Positions 33,490 to 42,164 are shown, counted from the stretch's first letter. The stretch: 64,000 nt of DNA from Desulfolinea sp964487745 (GCA_964487745.1 CAZASG010000012.1:1-64000), one strand, 5' to 3'. The notes: generated by a model not told the origin, from the sequence alone. Translations and numbers: made by a program.

Positions 33490-35160
33490 TTAGCGTCCTC
33501 CTCCTGCACAGGCGCAGGCGCAGCCCGCACAAGCACAGGCACAGGCGCAGCCACCACCGCCGCTGCTGCGGCCACTGGATGAGGGCTTTGGCGGGGGATT
33601 AGTGGTCTGCGTTACTTTTCCAGTAAAGTCGTTCAGGTTGCCAATTACTTTTTGTGAGAAAGTCTGGGCGCCACCGACAACCGAAGCAGCGAAGTCTGCG
33701 CCGGGGAGTTGGGGCATGGATGAAGCCAGGCTTTTGCCACTGGGCGATGAAGGTCGAGGAATAGCTGTTTTGGCGGTACCACGTCCAAATCCGGGGTCGT
33801 AGCGTCCCCACCACATCGGCACGTAGACCGGTCCTGTGCGGAATACGTCACGCGTGCGCTGATCGTAGTCCTTGTCCAGCATTGTCCATTCGAGCGCTTC
33901 ATCATACATCTGGCTCTTCATTTCAGGTGTGCCGGCAGCTTCGATCTGTGTCCAGGCGCGTTTCATAATATTCTTGTAATACGCGACAGTTTCCTTGCGG
34001 CTGAACCCCTTCATCTTCTTTTCAAGGCTCTTGATCAGATTGACGGTCACTTTCTGGAGTTTTTTGCGTTGATTAGCACGGTTATTCTTGCCATCGGCAA
34101 AAGCTGCCAGAAATTCTTTCTCGTATTCATGCAATTTCTCAGGCAGCGGATCGGTGACTTTAAGACGCAGCGGATCGCGCTTGACAACTTCGGCGGCATT
34201 CTTTTTGATGACGCCGAAGAGGATCATTGTCATTACCTTATCGAGTGGTTCCTGCATCAGGATGGCGGACTCGACCGCGGTCAACCCGCGCTTTATGCCA
34301 TGTCCTTCGATGGCGATCTTGGGTGGCATATATTTCATTTTTCGTTTGCGTTGAGAGATGCCTCCCATGATGGGGATGCCAAGGAAGAAGAAGGCAAAGC
34401 CGCAGCACATCAGGGCGCCAATTAGATCGTCTGCGCTGATACCGAGTCTTTCAAAGAGGGAAGGACTGGCAATGGCTGATTCGGGCACGTAGTTTTTCGG
34501 GAAGGATGCGCCAAAGGTATATTGAGTGTAGCCGTTGGCATTTGCATCGTGCCAGGTATAGGTCACGCGCCCGTTGCCGTCGATATAAGCCTCCGGCTCT
34601 TGTGCGGCATTCCAGTTCTTGGGGTAGTGGTAACGCGGCTCATCGGGTTGTACGCCAGTGGGGAGATGTAGTGAGACGGTCAGGTCGGTGAAGCCTGTTA
34701 CGTATTGACTGCCAAACCAGGTGGTGCCGAAAACAGCGCTGGCATAATTATCGTCGTTATCGTCGATATGCAGAACTTCATCAATATAGCCGATATAAAT
34801 ATGCACACGTCCGCGCTGACCGGGCTGGATGGCATAACTACCCAGGTCCACTGCGACGCCGCTGCCGCTGCCCTGATAATCGGATGAAATGTCAACAGCG
34901 TGGCCATCCACATCGGCAGAGATCGAACTAAAGCGATAATTGCTATTGGGCAAGCCCACATCTACAAAGTCGATCACATGTGCACCAGGATTATTCGTGA
35001 AATAAAAAGTGTAATCCAGGGACATTGAGCCATCATCATTCCAATAGACATGCACCTCTTCCTTGTCTAAAGAAAAAGAATAGGACTGCGCAAAGGCACT
35101 GCTGGTTAAACTAAAAAGCAGAACCAATGCAACCAAGAGAACAAAGAGCCGTCGTTTCAT
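33490..35160 (-). CDS. DUF2207-like membrane protein ending in a Cys-Ala tail
   Basis: The protein has 556 residues. A signal peptide (KRRLFVLLVALVLLFSLTSSAFA) is followed by an extracytoplasmic beta-rich domain of DUF2207 type (about 25-230), one transmembrane helix at about 243-263, and a cytoplasmic, Lys/Arg-rich domain. The last 30 residues are a Ser/Gly linker, then CACACACAGCACACA, then GGGR: seven cysteines alternating with alanines. By topology this tail faces the cytoplasm, where the radical SAM enzyme encoded downstream acts. Such a tail could bind metal or be a substrate for modification. AAGGAG precedes the ATG at 35160. The DUF2207 assignment is moderate; the tail is certain from the sequence. 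Confidence 0.7.
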   Translation of the reverse strand: MKRRLFVLLVALVLLFSLTSSAFAQSYSFSLDKEEVHVYWNDDGSMSLDYTFYFTNNPGAHVIDFVDVGLPNSNYRFSSISADVDGHAVDISSDYQGSGSGVAVDLGSYAIQPGQRGRVHIYIGYIDEVLHIDDNDDNYASAVFGTTWFGSQYVTGFTDLTVSLHLPTGVQPDEPRYHYPKNWNAAQEPEAYIDGNGRVTYTWHDANANGYTQYTFGASFPKNYVPESAIASPSLFERLGISADDLIGALMCCGFAFFFLGIPIMGGISQRKRKMKYMPPKIAIEGHGIKRGLTAVESAILMQEPLDKVMTMILFGVIKKNAAEVVKRDPLRLKVTDPLPEKLHEYEKEFLAAFADGKNNRANQRKKLQKVTVNLIKSLEKKMKGFSRKETVAYYKNIMKRAWTQIEAAGTPEMKSQMYDEALEWTMLDKDYDQRTRDVFRTGPVYVPMWWGRYDPGFGRGTAKTAIPRPSSPSGKSLASSMPQLPGADFAASVVGGAQTFSQKVIGNLNDFTGKVTQTTNPPPKPSSSGRSSGGGGCACACACAGCACACAGGGR

Positions 35161-35208
35161 ACCAAAACTCCTTTTGCACATATTAACTTGTAAATCTATA
35201 CGAGATTA

Positions 35209-35571
35209 TTACCACTTAGGTTCTTCAGTGAGTTGATAACTGGTATCGCAGTAAGGGCAAACCACCATTGGTGCACCTGCGACCATCTTTATATTATTGC
35301 TGGTCAACGATCCGCCACAAGCCTGACATTGCATTGTTTCAAGATTGACTTCACCGGGCAGGTCGATATTCAGCGACACATTTTGCTCCCCTGTGGCTGC
35401 ATCTTTCTTTGCTTTTCGCTGTGCCAGCCAGATCAGCCCAAAACCGATCAGCACATTAAACGCGCCTACACAGATCCATGCGGGTTGGGGATCAGAGCCA
35501 AATGCCCCCCAGATGAACATGACACCGAAAAAAATCAAAATTGCTGCTGCGATATTTGCAATTATTTTCAT
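35209..35571 (-). CDS. Small membrane protein with C-terminal zinc ribbon
   Basis: This 120-residue protein has two N-terminal helices (about 5-22 and 31-50), a charged linker and a CxxC...CxxC ribbon (MQCQACGGSL and VVCPYCDTSY). The ribbon should be cytoplasmic. I chose the ATG at 35571 with GAGGAG seven bases upstream. It is the first gene of the minus-strand run that includes the Cys-tail protein and the radical SAM genes; a regulatory or scaffold role is possible but not shown. Confidence 0.65.
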   Translation of the reverse strand: MKIIANIAAAILIFFGVMFIWGAFGSDPQPAWICVGAFNVLIGFGLIWLAQRKAKKDAATGEQNVSLNIDLPGEVNLETMQCQACGGSLTSNNIKMVAGAPMVVCPYCDTSYQLTEEPKW

Positions 35572-35628
35572 CAATAGCTCCTCTGTTCAATGATTGTGAC
35601 TGGTAACTTTCAGGAAAGCTCTTTCTAT

Positions 35629-35634
35629 TATAAT
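35629..35634 (+). promoter_or_regulatory. Possible -10 box before the mutase gene
   Basis: TATAAT lies 30 bases before the chosen ATG at 35664. Transcription would begin near 35641, so the ATG at 35637 would be untranscribed and the downstream ATG is preferred. No good -35 box is seen at the usual spacing. Confidence 0.35.
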
Positions 35635-35663
35635 GGATGGAAAATCCAAATACAGGTGACAAA

Positions 35664-37316
35664 ATGGCTATTCAAGACGATAAAAAACGCTGGGAAAAAG
35701 AAACCCTCGAACCTACCCTCAAGAAATTCGCCGAGCGCAAGGATGAATTCAAAACAACATCCGGGATAGAGGTGCCCCGTATCGCCCTCGACCCGGAACT
35801 TGCTCCTGATAAACAGGCACCCCTTGGGTTCCCGGGCGAATATCCATTTACGCGTGGCGTTCAACCGACCATGTACCGCGGCAGATTCTGGACAATGCGC
35901 CAATATGCGGGATACGCCAGCGCTGAAGAGTCAAATGCTCGTTATCGTTACCTGCTCGAAAACGGACAAACCGGTCTCTCGGTTGCCTTCGATCTCCCAA
36001 CCCAGATCGGCTACGACGCCGACGATCCCCTCGCAGTTGGGGAGGTGGGCAAGGTCGGGGTTTCCATCTCCTCGATGAAAGATATGGAACAACTCTTCTA
36101 CGAGATTCCCCTTGAAAAAGTTTCCACCTCGATGACCATCAACGCCCCCGCAGCCATTTTGCTCGCTATGTACATCGCTGTCGCTAAAAAACAGGGCGCG
36201 GATATCAGCAAGCTGCGCGGCACCATCCAGAATGATATTCTCAAAGAATACGTCGCGCGTGGAACATATATTTTTCCGCCTGCGCCATCCATGCGCCTGA
36301 TAACGGATGTTTTCCAATACTGCCAACGCGAAGTGCCACGCTGGAATACGATCAGCATCTCAGGTTACCATATCCGCGAAGCGGGCTCAACCGCCGTGCA
36401 AGAGATGGCCTTCACCCTCGCCAATGGGATGGCTTATGTCCAAGCCGCCATCGACGCGGGTTTGAATGTCGATTCTTTCGCCCCGCAACTCTCCTTCTTT
36501 TTTAACGCCCATAACAATCTTCTCGAAGAAGTTGCCAAATACCGCGCAGCACGCCGATTGTGGGCGCGTACGATGAAAGAGCGCTTTGGGGCGAAGAATC
36601 CCAAATCGCTGAAATTACGTTTCCACACCCAGACCGCTGGGTCCACATTAACAGCACAGCAGCCTGAAAATAACGTCGCGCGCGTCACCATCCAGGCATT
36701 GGCTGCCGTCCTCGGTGGGACGCAATCGCTGCATACCAACAGTATGGACGAAGCCCTCTGGCTCCCGACGGAGAAGTCGGTGCGTGTAGCCTTGCGGACA
36801 CAGCAGATCATTGCCCACGAATCTGGTGCAGCCGATACCATTGATCCGCTGGCGGGATCGTTCTACATTGAATACCTGACCGACGAAATGGAAAAAGCGG
36901 CTGAAGACTATATTGCCAAAATTGACGAGATGGGTGGCGCGCTGAACGCCATCGAGCAGGGCTATATGCAGCGCGAAATTCAAAACGCCGCTTACGCCGC
37001 TCAGAAAGCGATCGAGCGCGAAGAAGAGATCGTCGTCGGTGTGAATAAATTCCAGGTGGATGAAGAGATCGACATTGAGCGCCTGAGCGTTGACCCCGCA
37101 ATCGAGCAGGCACAACGTTCGAAGCTGGAGAAGTTACGAGAAAACAGGGATGAGAAAAAAGTTGCCAAGTTGCGCGCACGTTTAGAGACTGCTGCCAAAG
37201 GTGACGAAAACCTGATGCCCCTCTTTATCGAATGTGTCGAAAACGACATGACTCTCGGCGAAGTGGCGAATACATTGCGTGGTGTTTGGGGTGAATACGT
37301 GGCGGAAGGTTTTTAA
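35664..37316 (+). CDS. Methylmalonyl-CoA mutase-type large subunit
   Basis: This 550-residue acyl-CoA mutase large (catalytic) subunit rearranges the carbon skeleton of an acyl-CoA using adenosylcobalamin. Seen: the N-terminal PFTRGVQPTMYRGRFWTMRQYAGY, GLSVAFDLPTQIGYDADDP, and RFHTQTAGSTLTAQQPENNVARV near the middle. The cobalamin-binding domain (DxHxxG) is absent, as in archaeal-type and HcmA-like enzymes in which it is a separate subunit; no such gene is in this window. The exact acyl-CoA (methylmalonyl, ethylmalonyl or 2-hydroxyisobutyryl) cannot be decided from what I can see. AGGTGA precedes the start. Confidence 0.9.
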   Translation: MAIQDDKKRWEKETLEPTLKKFAERKDEFKTTSGIEVPRIALDPELAPDKQAPLGFPGEYPFTRGVQPTMYRGRFWTMRQYAGYASAEESNARYRYLLENGQTGLSVAFDLPTQIGYDADDPLAVGEVGKVGVSISSMKDMEQLFYEIPLEKVSTSMTINAPAAILLAMYIAVAKKQGADISKLRGTIQNDILKEYVARGTYIFPPAPSMRLITDVFQYCQREVPRWNTISISGYHIREAGSTAVQEMAFTLANGMAYVQAAIDAGLNVDSFAPQLSFFFNAHNNLLEEVAKYRAARRLWARTMKERFGAKNPKSLKLRFHTQTAGSTLTAQQPENNVARVTIQALAAVLGGTQSLHTNSMDEALWLPTEKSVRVALRTQQIIAHESGAADTIDPLAGSFYIEYLTDEMEKAAEDYIAKIDEMGGALNAIEQGYMQREIQNAAYAAQKAIEREEEIVVGVNKFQVDEEIDIERLSVDPAIEQAQRSKLEKLRENRDEKKVAKLRARLETAAKGDENLMPLFIECVENDMTLGEVANTLRGVWGEYVAEGF

Positions 37317-37379
37317 TTTATAGTAAGATAAAGGAGCTTATACAAAGTAAATCGGGGTAGAAAAAAATTGGAGGGAAGT

Positions 37380-39158
37380 ATGCTATTGCTCAAGAGCTTG
37401 AAAGTTAAGAATCTACGTTCTCTTAGTGAACTGGAACTGCCACTAAAGGAACTTGGAATTCTAATTGGTAAAAATAATTCAGGAAAAAGCAATATCCTTT
37501 TAGCAATTAAATTACTGCTTGAAGCTACGAAAAGGGATGTCAGTGTTTTGGACTTTCATGAATGGGAACATGGAAAAAGTAATGAAATTGAGATCGTTGG
37601 TAATTTCACTGTCCCCGAAAAATATTTACGATTATGCAATGAACGACACAGAGAAAAAATCGCAACTGGCATTGTGGATGGTGTTCTAACCATTAGGCGA
37701 ATAATTAAAAAGGATGATGCCGATAATATAACCGTTGGAAAAATCGAAATGCTAGACCATGAAAGCAATGAATTTGGTACTCCAACAGGGATAGATGCGG
37801 CATTCAAACAGATTTTGCCAGAGGTAATATTTATCGAAGCTTTTAAAGATCCTTCTGAAGAGAGCAAAGCAAAAGGCACAGCCACACTTGGGAAAATAAT
37901 AAAACATATTGTAGAACAAGTTTCTGTTGATCTAAACGAAGAAGTTGAGAAGGCCCTTTTACAGGCAGAAAGGAAATTCAATGTTTTCGATAAAGGAGAT
38001 GGAACTTTTGAAGATGATCGACCCAAAGATTTGATTCGCGTAGAAGGAGTTCTGCGTTCTCATGTTAGAGAAGTATTCTCAAATTCAGATGTACGCTTGA
38101 AATTTAATTTGCCAACAGTTTCAGATTTTCTTGGAACCGCAACTGTAGAGTTGAAAGATAACGGGCCTTGGACTGAGCCATCAGGGAAAGGGCAGGGGTT
38201 TCAGCGAATTTTATATGTAGCTTTACTTGAGACATTGGCTATAGAGTTACGTGATGCGGAAGCTGATGTAAATCGGCCTTTCATATTGTTGTATGAAGAA
38301 CCAGAAGTTTTTTTGCATCCTTCTTTGCAACGAGAGGCGGGCAATATCATCGAAAGTATCTCTCAGACAAATCAGGTTATAGCTGCATCCCACTCTCCCC
38401 TTATGGTTTCACCTGCACGAATGGATAATATAACCATAGTAAGACAGGAAACAAAGTTAGAGAAATGTGAGACAAAGATTTCTCAGCCTGACGAATCTCT
38501 TTATGGGAAGGGTGAAGATAGACAGTTTATGTCGCTGTTGAAATTGAATAATAGCTCAGAATTCTTATTTTCTGATTGTGTTTTGGTTGTGGAAGGGATT
38601 TCTGATAAATTATTTTTGGATAGTTGTTGGAGTATTATTTCTCAGAATGGAGAAAACGCATATCCTTCCTTATCAATTATTGAATCAGGAGGTAAGGATA
38701 CTCTTCGTACATGGAATAAATACCTTAGAATGATGGGGTTTCCGACAAGAGGTGTTGTTGACTTGGATTTTCTTTGGAGAGGCGCTGGGAATATACTCGA
38801 GAACAATCCGTCTCTAAGCCAATTTATGGAAATGTTTTGGTTGAAAGCCTCAGAGCTTGAACTGCGTGATGTAGATGATGATGGAAATGAAAAGAACTCT
38901 ATTCAAAAAGGCAAAAAGAAAGAAGCCTTTTCTCTTTTCTCAGGTGAGGATGGGGATCCTGACCTGAGAGAGTTATCAAAAAATATCCGGAAGGATTTAA
39001 GAGAGAATAATATATGGGTTTTATCCCAAGGTGAGATAGAGGCTTATTTTGGAAACATATCTAAAAGTCAATATGTAGTTGAAAGTCAAAAAATAAGAAC
39101 AGGCGAAGTAGATGTTCCTGAAGAGCTTGAAAATATTTTGCAGTGGGCGATAGAGTGA
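37380..39158 (+). CDS. OLD-family ATPase/TOPRIM nuclease, candidate anti-phage protein
   Basis: The protein has 592 residues. An ABC-type ATPase domain has Walker A GKNNSGKSN (residues 30-38) and Walker B FILLYEEPEVFLHP near 300, followed by a histidine switch region (AASHSPLM). A TOPRIM nuclease domain follows, with VLVVEGISDKLFLD near 400 and GVVDLDFLWRG near 457. This is the plan of OLD (overcoming lysogenization defect) nucleases. No UvrD-like helicase (GajB) gene follows, so it looks like a stand-alone class 1 OLD rather than a Gabija pair. The gene is A/T-richer than its neighbours, which suggests acquisition. GGAGGG precedes the ATG. It is flanked by a mutase gene and lipoprotein genes, with no integrase. 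Confidence 0.82.
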   Translation: MLLLKSLKVKNLRSLSELELPLKELGILIGKNNSGKSNILLAIKLLLEATKRDVSVLDFHEWEHGKSNEIEIVGNFTVPEKYLRLCNERHREKIATGIVDGVLTIRRIIKKDDADNITVGKIEMLDHESNEFGTPTGIDAAFKQILPEVIFIEAFKDPSEESKAKGTATLGKIIKHIVEQVSVDLNEEVEKALLQAERKFNVFDKGDGTFEDDRPKDLIRVEGVLRSHVREVFSNSDVRLKFNLPTVSDFLGTATVELKDNGPWTEPSGKGQGFQRILYVALLETLAIELRDAEADVNRPFILLYEEPEVFLHPSLQREAGNIIESISQTNQVIAASHSPLMVSPARMDNITIVRQETKLEKCETKISQPDESLYGKGEDRQFMSLLKLNNSSEFLFSDCVLVVEGISDKLFLDSCWSIISQNGENAYPSLSIIESGGKDTLRTWNKYLRMMGFPTRGVVDLDFLWRGAGNILENNPSLSQFMEMFWLKASELELRDVDDDGNEKNSIQKGKKKEAFSLFSGEDGDPDLRELSKNIRKDLRENNIWVLSQGEIEAYFGNISKSQYVVESQKIRTGEVDVPEELENILQWAIE

Positions 39159-39179
39159 AGAGCATGACAAGATAAATTT

Positions 39180-39623
39180 ATGATGAAATACATCTTCATC
39201 CTCTTAGGTGTTGTATCTTTGCTCACAGCTTGTGGTGTTGACTTGGTTCATCTTGTAGCAGAAAAAACACCAACACCACTCACTTCAGAGCCAGAAGCGA
39301 CACCAACTTATCCAGGCACTTGGGAAGCAGTAATCGAGGGTGTGATTTACGATCAATCCACAGGCGAAGGTCAACCAATCGTTGACGCAACAATAACCTA
39401 TGATGTCCTTCACTCATACTTTCCTGAACTTCAGGAAGGTAGGCTCAACAAAACGATCAGCGATGAAAACGGATTCTTTTCTCTTGAAGTGATGGTCCAC
39501 GATACTGATAGCATCAGGATTTTGGTCGAGGCGCAGGGATTTCTTCTTTATGAAGAAAGATTTTCCGGCGTTGACTTGGTTGCTGGTAAGAACTTGGAAG
39601 TTGAGTTAATCCCCTTAGAGTGA
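39180..39623 (+). CDS. Lipoprotein with carboxypeptidase-regulatory-like domain
   Basis: This 147-residue protein has a signal peptide ending in LTAC, then a Thr/Pro-rich linker and one beta-sandwich domain with the pattern GVIYDQSTGEGQPIVDATI...ISDENGFFSLEV...VEAQGFLLYEE, usual for CarboxypepD_reg-like surface modules. It is probably anchored on the outer face of the membrane. The start may be 39180 or 39183 (two ATG codons in a row). It follows the OLD gene by 21 bases; function beyond the fold is unknown. Confidence 0.7.
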   Translation: MMKYIFILLGVVSLLTACGVDLVHLVAEKTPTPLTSEPEATPTYPGTWEAVIEGVIYDQSTGEGQPIVDATITYDVLHSYFPELQEGRLNKTISDENGFFSLEVMVHDTDSIRILVEAQGFLLYEERFSGVDLVAGKNLEVELIPLE

Positions 39624-39754
39624 AGCCAATTGCTTTTTAGTATGATTTTCAGGCTCAGGTTGTTATCGCAAGTTGTGATGTATGAATTTCAAATCTGTAT
39701 AGTTTTGATGACGATGGGGGATTTTTTTCTGAAAACTTATGATAGGATGAATTT

Positions 39755-40165
39755 ATGAAGAAATACATCGTCATCCCCCTTTTTGTGGTTGCTTTTCTGC
39801 TCGTGGCTTGTGGTGCTGAAGCTGCGCCGCCAGTAGCAGAAAGCGCGCCTACTATTCCCGAAACAGCACCTGAAGTTGTCGATGCTCCGCCAGAAGATGC
39901 TCCAGGCGCAGCACCAGAACTGGTGGCTGTAGATTGCCTCAACGGTGAGATCAGCCCCATCGCAGAATCTATCGCGGCAGACTATGATCACATCAGCTAT
40001 GAGCAGGTCGTCACCTGGTTCTGCAACGGTGCAGAATATGAAGATATTCTCGTCGCTCTGGAGACTGAAGCGCTGACAGATGTTACAGCCGAAGAATTAC
40101 TGCAAATGCTCGCAGAGGGTTCCAGTTGGGAAGGGATCTGGCAATTTGTTGGTCTAACTGAGTAA
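39755..40165 (+). CDS. Lipoprotein with a C-terminal FC-x-G/IW domain
   Basis: This 136-residue lipoprotein has a lipobox LVAC, then an Ala/Pro/Glu-rich linker and a C-terminal helical domain of about 70 residues (YEQVVTWFCNGAEYEDILVALETEAL...GSSWEGIWQFVGLTE). The same domain ends the next gene product. I know no name for it. The nearly identical layout and tandem position point to a duplication. It is separated from the next gene by only 14 bases, so the two are cotranscribed. Confidence 0.7.
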   Translation: MKKYIVIPLFVVAFLLVACGAEAAPPVAESAPTIPETAPEVVDAPPEDAPGAAPELVAVDCLNGEISPIAESIAADYDHISYEQVVTWFCNGAEYEDILVALETEALTDVTAEELLQMLAEGSSWEGIWQFVGLTE

Positions 40166-40179
40166 TAAAGGATATGCAA

Positions 40180-40845
40180 ATGAAAAAGAAATTCCTGATT
40201 CCCCTGATCCTGGCTCTCGTACTTACCTTGCTTTTTGTGAGTACGGTCTCAGCCAAGGGTAAAAAATTGAACATCAAAGGGGAAGTAACCGCGATCAGTG
40301 CTGATTCGATCACGGTCAGTTCCAAGAAGGGTGAATACACTGTCGCGATTCCTGCAGACATGGATGTCAGCGATATTGTTGTGGGCGATGATGTCGTGCT
40401 CAAAGCCGAAGAAGGAGCGGATGGTGGTTGGGTTGCGACTTCGATCAAGATCGTTGGTGCAGGCGGGGATGACGACGAAGAGGAAGAAGCCGAGATCGAA
40501 GATGAGGGTGAAGAAAAGGAAGGCTCCCGCGATAATAGCGCTTTTTGCACCGAAGATAAGCAGGATAAACCGCATCCGCTTGCACCTGCGCTGGCGGAAC
40601 GCTATGGTGTGGATGAAAGCTGGGTGATGGATACCTTCTGCGATGGCTACAGCATGGGCGCGATCATGTTGGCGCTTAAAACTAGTCAATTAGATGGTGT
40701 TGATGCATCTCCTGACGAGCTGTTGGCTGGGCGCTCAGAAGGACAGGGATGGGGGCAGATCTGGAAAGATATGGGTCTGATCGGCAGCGAGAAAAATGGA
40801 CATAGCCCTCCAGGGTTGCTGAAGAAACCAAAGAAAGAAAAGTAA
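40180..40845 (+). CDS. Secreted protein with DUF5666-like domain and shared C-terminal domain
   Basis: The protein has 221 residues. A signal peptide is followed by a small beta domain (GEVTAISADSITVSSKKGEYTVAIPAD) similar to DUF5666, an acidic spacer rich in Asp/Glu, and then the domain shared with the previous gene (DESWVMDTFCDGYSMGAIMLALKTSQL...GQGWGQIWKDMGLIG). I start at 40180, seven bases behind AAAGGA; ATG 40174 is too close to that site. A clear terminator follows. Confidence 0.7.
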   Translation: MKKKFLIPLILALVLTLLFVSTVSAKGKKLNIKGEVTAISADSITVSSKKGEYTVAIPADMDVSDIVVGDDVVLKAEEGADGGWVATSIKIVGAGGDDDEEEEAEIEDEGEEKEGSRDNSAFCTEDKQDKPHPLAPALAERYGVDESWVMDTFCDGYSMGAIMLALKTSQLDGVDASPDELLAGRSEGQGWGQIWKDMGLIGSEKNGHSPPGLLKKPKKEK

Positions 40846-40847
40846 AG

Positions 40848-40878
40848 AAAAAATCTCCCGTGAGGGAGATTTTTTCTT
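40848..40878 (+). terminator. Rho-independent terminator
   Basis: A 12-bp stem AAAAAATCTCCC / GGGAGATTTTTT with GTGA loop follows the secreted-protein gene and has a T-run at its 3' side. Confidence 0.88.
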
Positions 40879-41007
40879 TAGGCCAATCATGCTTTCAATC
40901 TGTATCTGTCAGTCGAATCTCCCTTTTAGGCCCGCTATTTCTTTCCACGAATATTATAGGTTATTATCTATGTGCCTTTTCTTTTTCCCTTAGCGAAGGA
41001 GTATCCC

Positions 41008-42135
41008 ATGAATAAAGACATCTTTATCTCCTATTCCCGCCGCGATCAGGAATTCGTTACCCGCCTGGCTGCTGATCTTGATCGACAGGTTGCCGGAGTT
41101 TGGTTTGACCAATCCGCGATTCAAGTTGGGCAGGACTGGCATGATGAGATCATGGATGGCATCCGAGAATGTAAAGCCTTTATTTTGGTGCTCTCGCCTG
41201 ATTCTGCTGAATCTCGTTATGTCCGTGAAGAGGTCAATAAGGCACTCGAGCTGGGAAAGCCGATCATCCCGGTTCTCTACCGACATGGGGAATGGACGGG
41301 AGAATTTGCCACGCTCGTACACGATATTCAGACCCTTGATCTTCGTATGGGGAGCTATACGGAGAATTTTCAGGAATTGGTCGATGGCTTGGTCGCGGTT
41401 GGTGCGGTGAAAGCTGAAGGCTACGAAAAACCATTTATGCGTGAGGCATCCAAAGTCGGGCTGAACGTTGTCTTTCGCAAAATCCCCGGATGGGCTTTTG
41501 CCTGGGGCGGTGGTTGGACAGCGTTCTGGGTGATCGTCAGTCTCTTTTTATTTGCCCTGATGCTTGCTCAAGACGATTCAGGTGCCGGCGAGGCGATCGC
41601 AGCCCTTTTTGTGATCGTTATTAGTGGTGGGGTCGGTGGCTTCGTCGGTGGTTTGCTGGCTGGCCTCTTTACCATGCTGGCTTTACGCCCGAATGCTCCC
41701 AGTATTTCGTGGAAACACATGGCTCCCACCATCCGCATTTGGGCGATCAGTGGACCTTTGGGGATGCTCGTCTCCGGCATCGCGACTGCCGTCTTGGTGG
41801 GGGTTGGCGTGATCAGTGTGCAGGGGAATGATGTCAGTTGTGAGGGGCTGGGGTTTGGAGAATGTCTGGGTGCCGGGATCGGAAGCGCATTGGGAGAAGC
41901 CATTGCACTTGTCTTGATCATAATTTTGGTTTTCTTTTTGCTGGTTGGCGTGATCTGGTTTCTGACCGGGGTCTTCGCAGGCAGGCAGGTTGTGCGCCAT
42001 ATTCGTAGGTTGGAGCCGGGGATCACGGCCAGTCAGAGTCGAAACGTTTCATTAGGCTGGGGGTGTGGTGCTATCGTGGCGGCTATTGTTGCTGTCATGA
42101 TCATTGGTCTTATTTCCAACTTATTGGGGATCTAA
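41008..42135 (+). CDS. TIR-domain protein with C-terminal membrane region
   Basis: The protein has 375 residues. A TIR domain fills about 1-135, starting DIFISYSRRDQEFVTRLAADL, with GVWFDQSAIQVGQDW and SPDSAESRYVREEVNKAL, where the second Glu of REEV aligns with the NADase glutamate of active TIRs. From about 155 come five or six Gly/Ala-rich transmembrane helices. A TIR on the cytoplasmic side joined to a multi-pass membrane region could be an NAD-consuming effector or a signalling adaptor; no cognate sensor gene is next to it. GAAGGAG precedes the ATG. Confidence 0.85.
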   Translation: MNKDIFISYSRRDQEFVTRLAADLDRQVAGVWFDQSAIQVGQDWHDEIMDGIRECKAFILVLSPDSAESRYVREEVNKALELGKPIIPVLYRHGEWTGEFATLVHDIQTLDLRMGSYTENFQELVDGLVAVGAVKAEGYEKPFMREASKVGLNVVFRKIPGWAFAWGGGWTAFWVIVSLFLFALMLAQDDSGAGEAIAALFVIVISGGVGGFVGGLLAGLFTMLALRPNAPSISWKHMAPTIRIWAISGPLGMLVSGIATAVLVGVGVISVQGNDVSCEGLGFGECLGAGIGSALGEAIALVLIIILVFFLLVGVIWFLTGVFAGRQVVRHIRRLEPGITASQSRNVSLGWGCGAIVAAIVAVMIIGLISNLLGI

Positions 42136-42164
42136 AGCCGGTTTTTGCATAGCTGAGATAATTG

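Noticed and set aside
33490..33570. Repeat array or CRISPR suggested by the CAGGCGCAGGCGCAG pattern
   Set aside because: It is the coding sequence of the Cys-Ala tail; there are no spacers, and codons vary in third positions.
35664..37316. Complete methylmalonyl-CoA mutase including the cobalamin domain
   Set aside because: No DxHxxG cobalamin motif is present, and the length fits only the large subunit.
37380..39158. Gabija (GajA-GajB) defence system
   Set aside because: The ATPase/TOPRIM protein fits OLD, but the following gene is a small lipoprotein and no UvrD-like helicase lies nearby.
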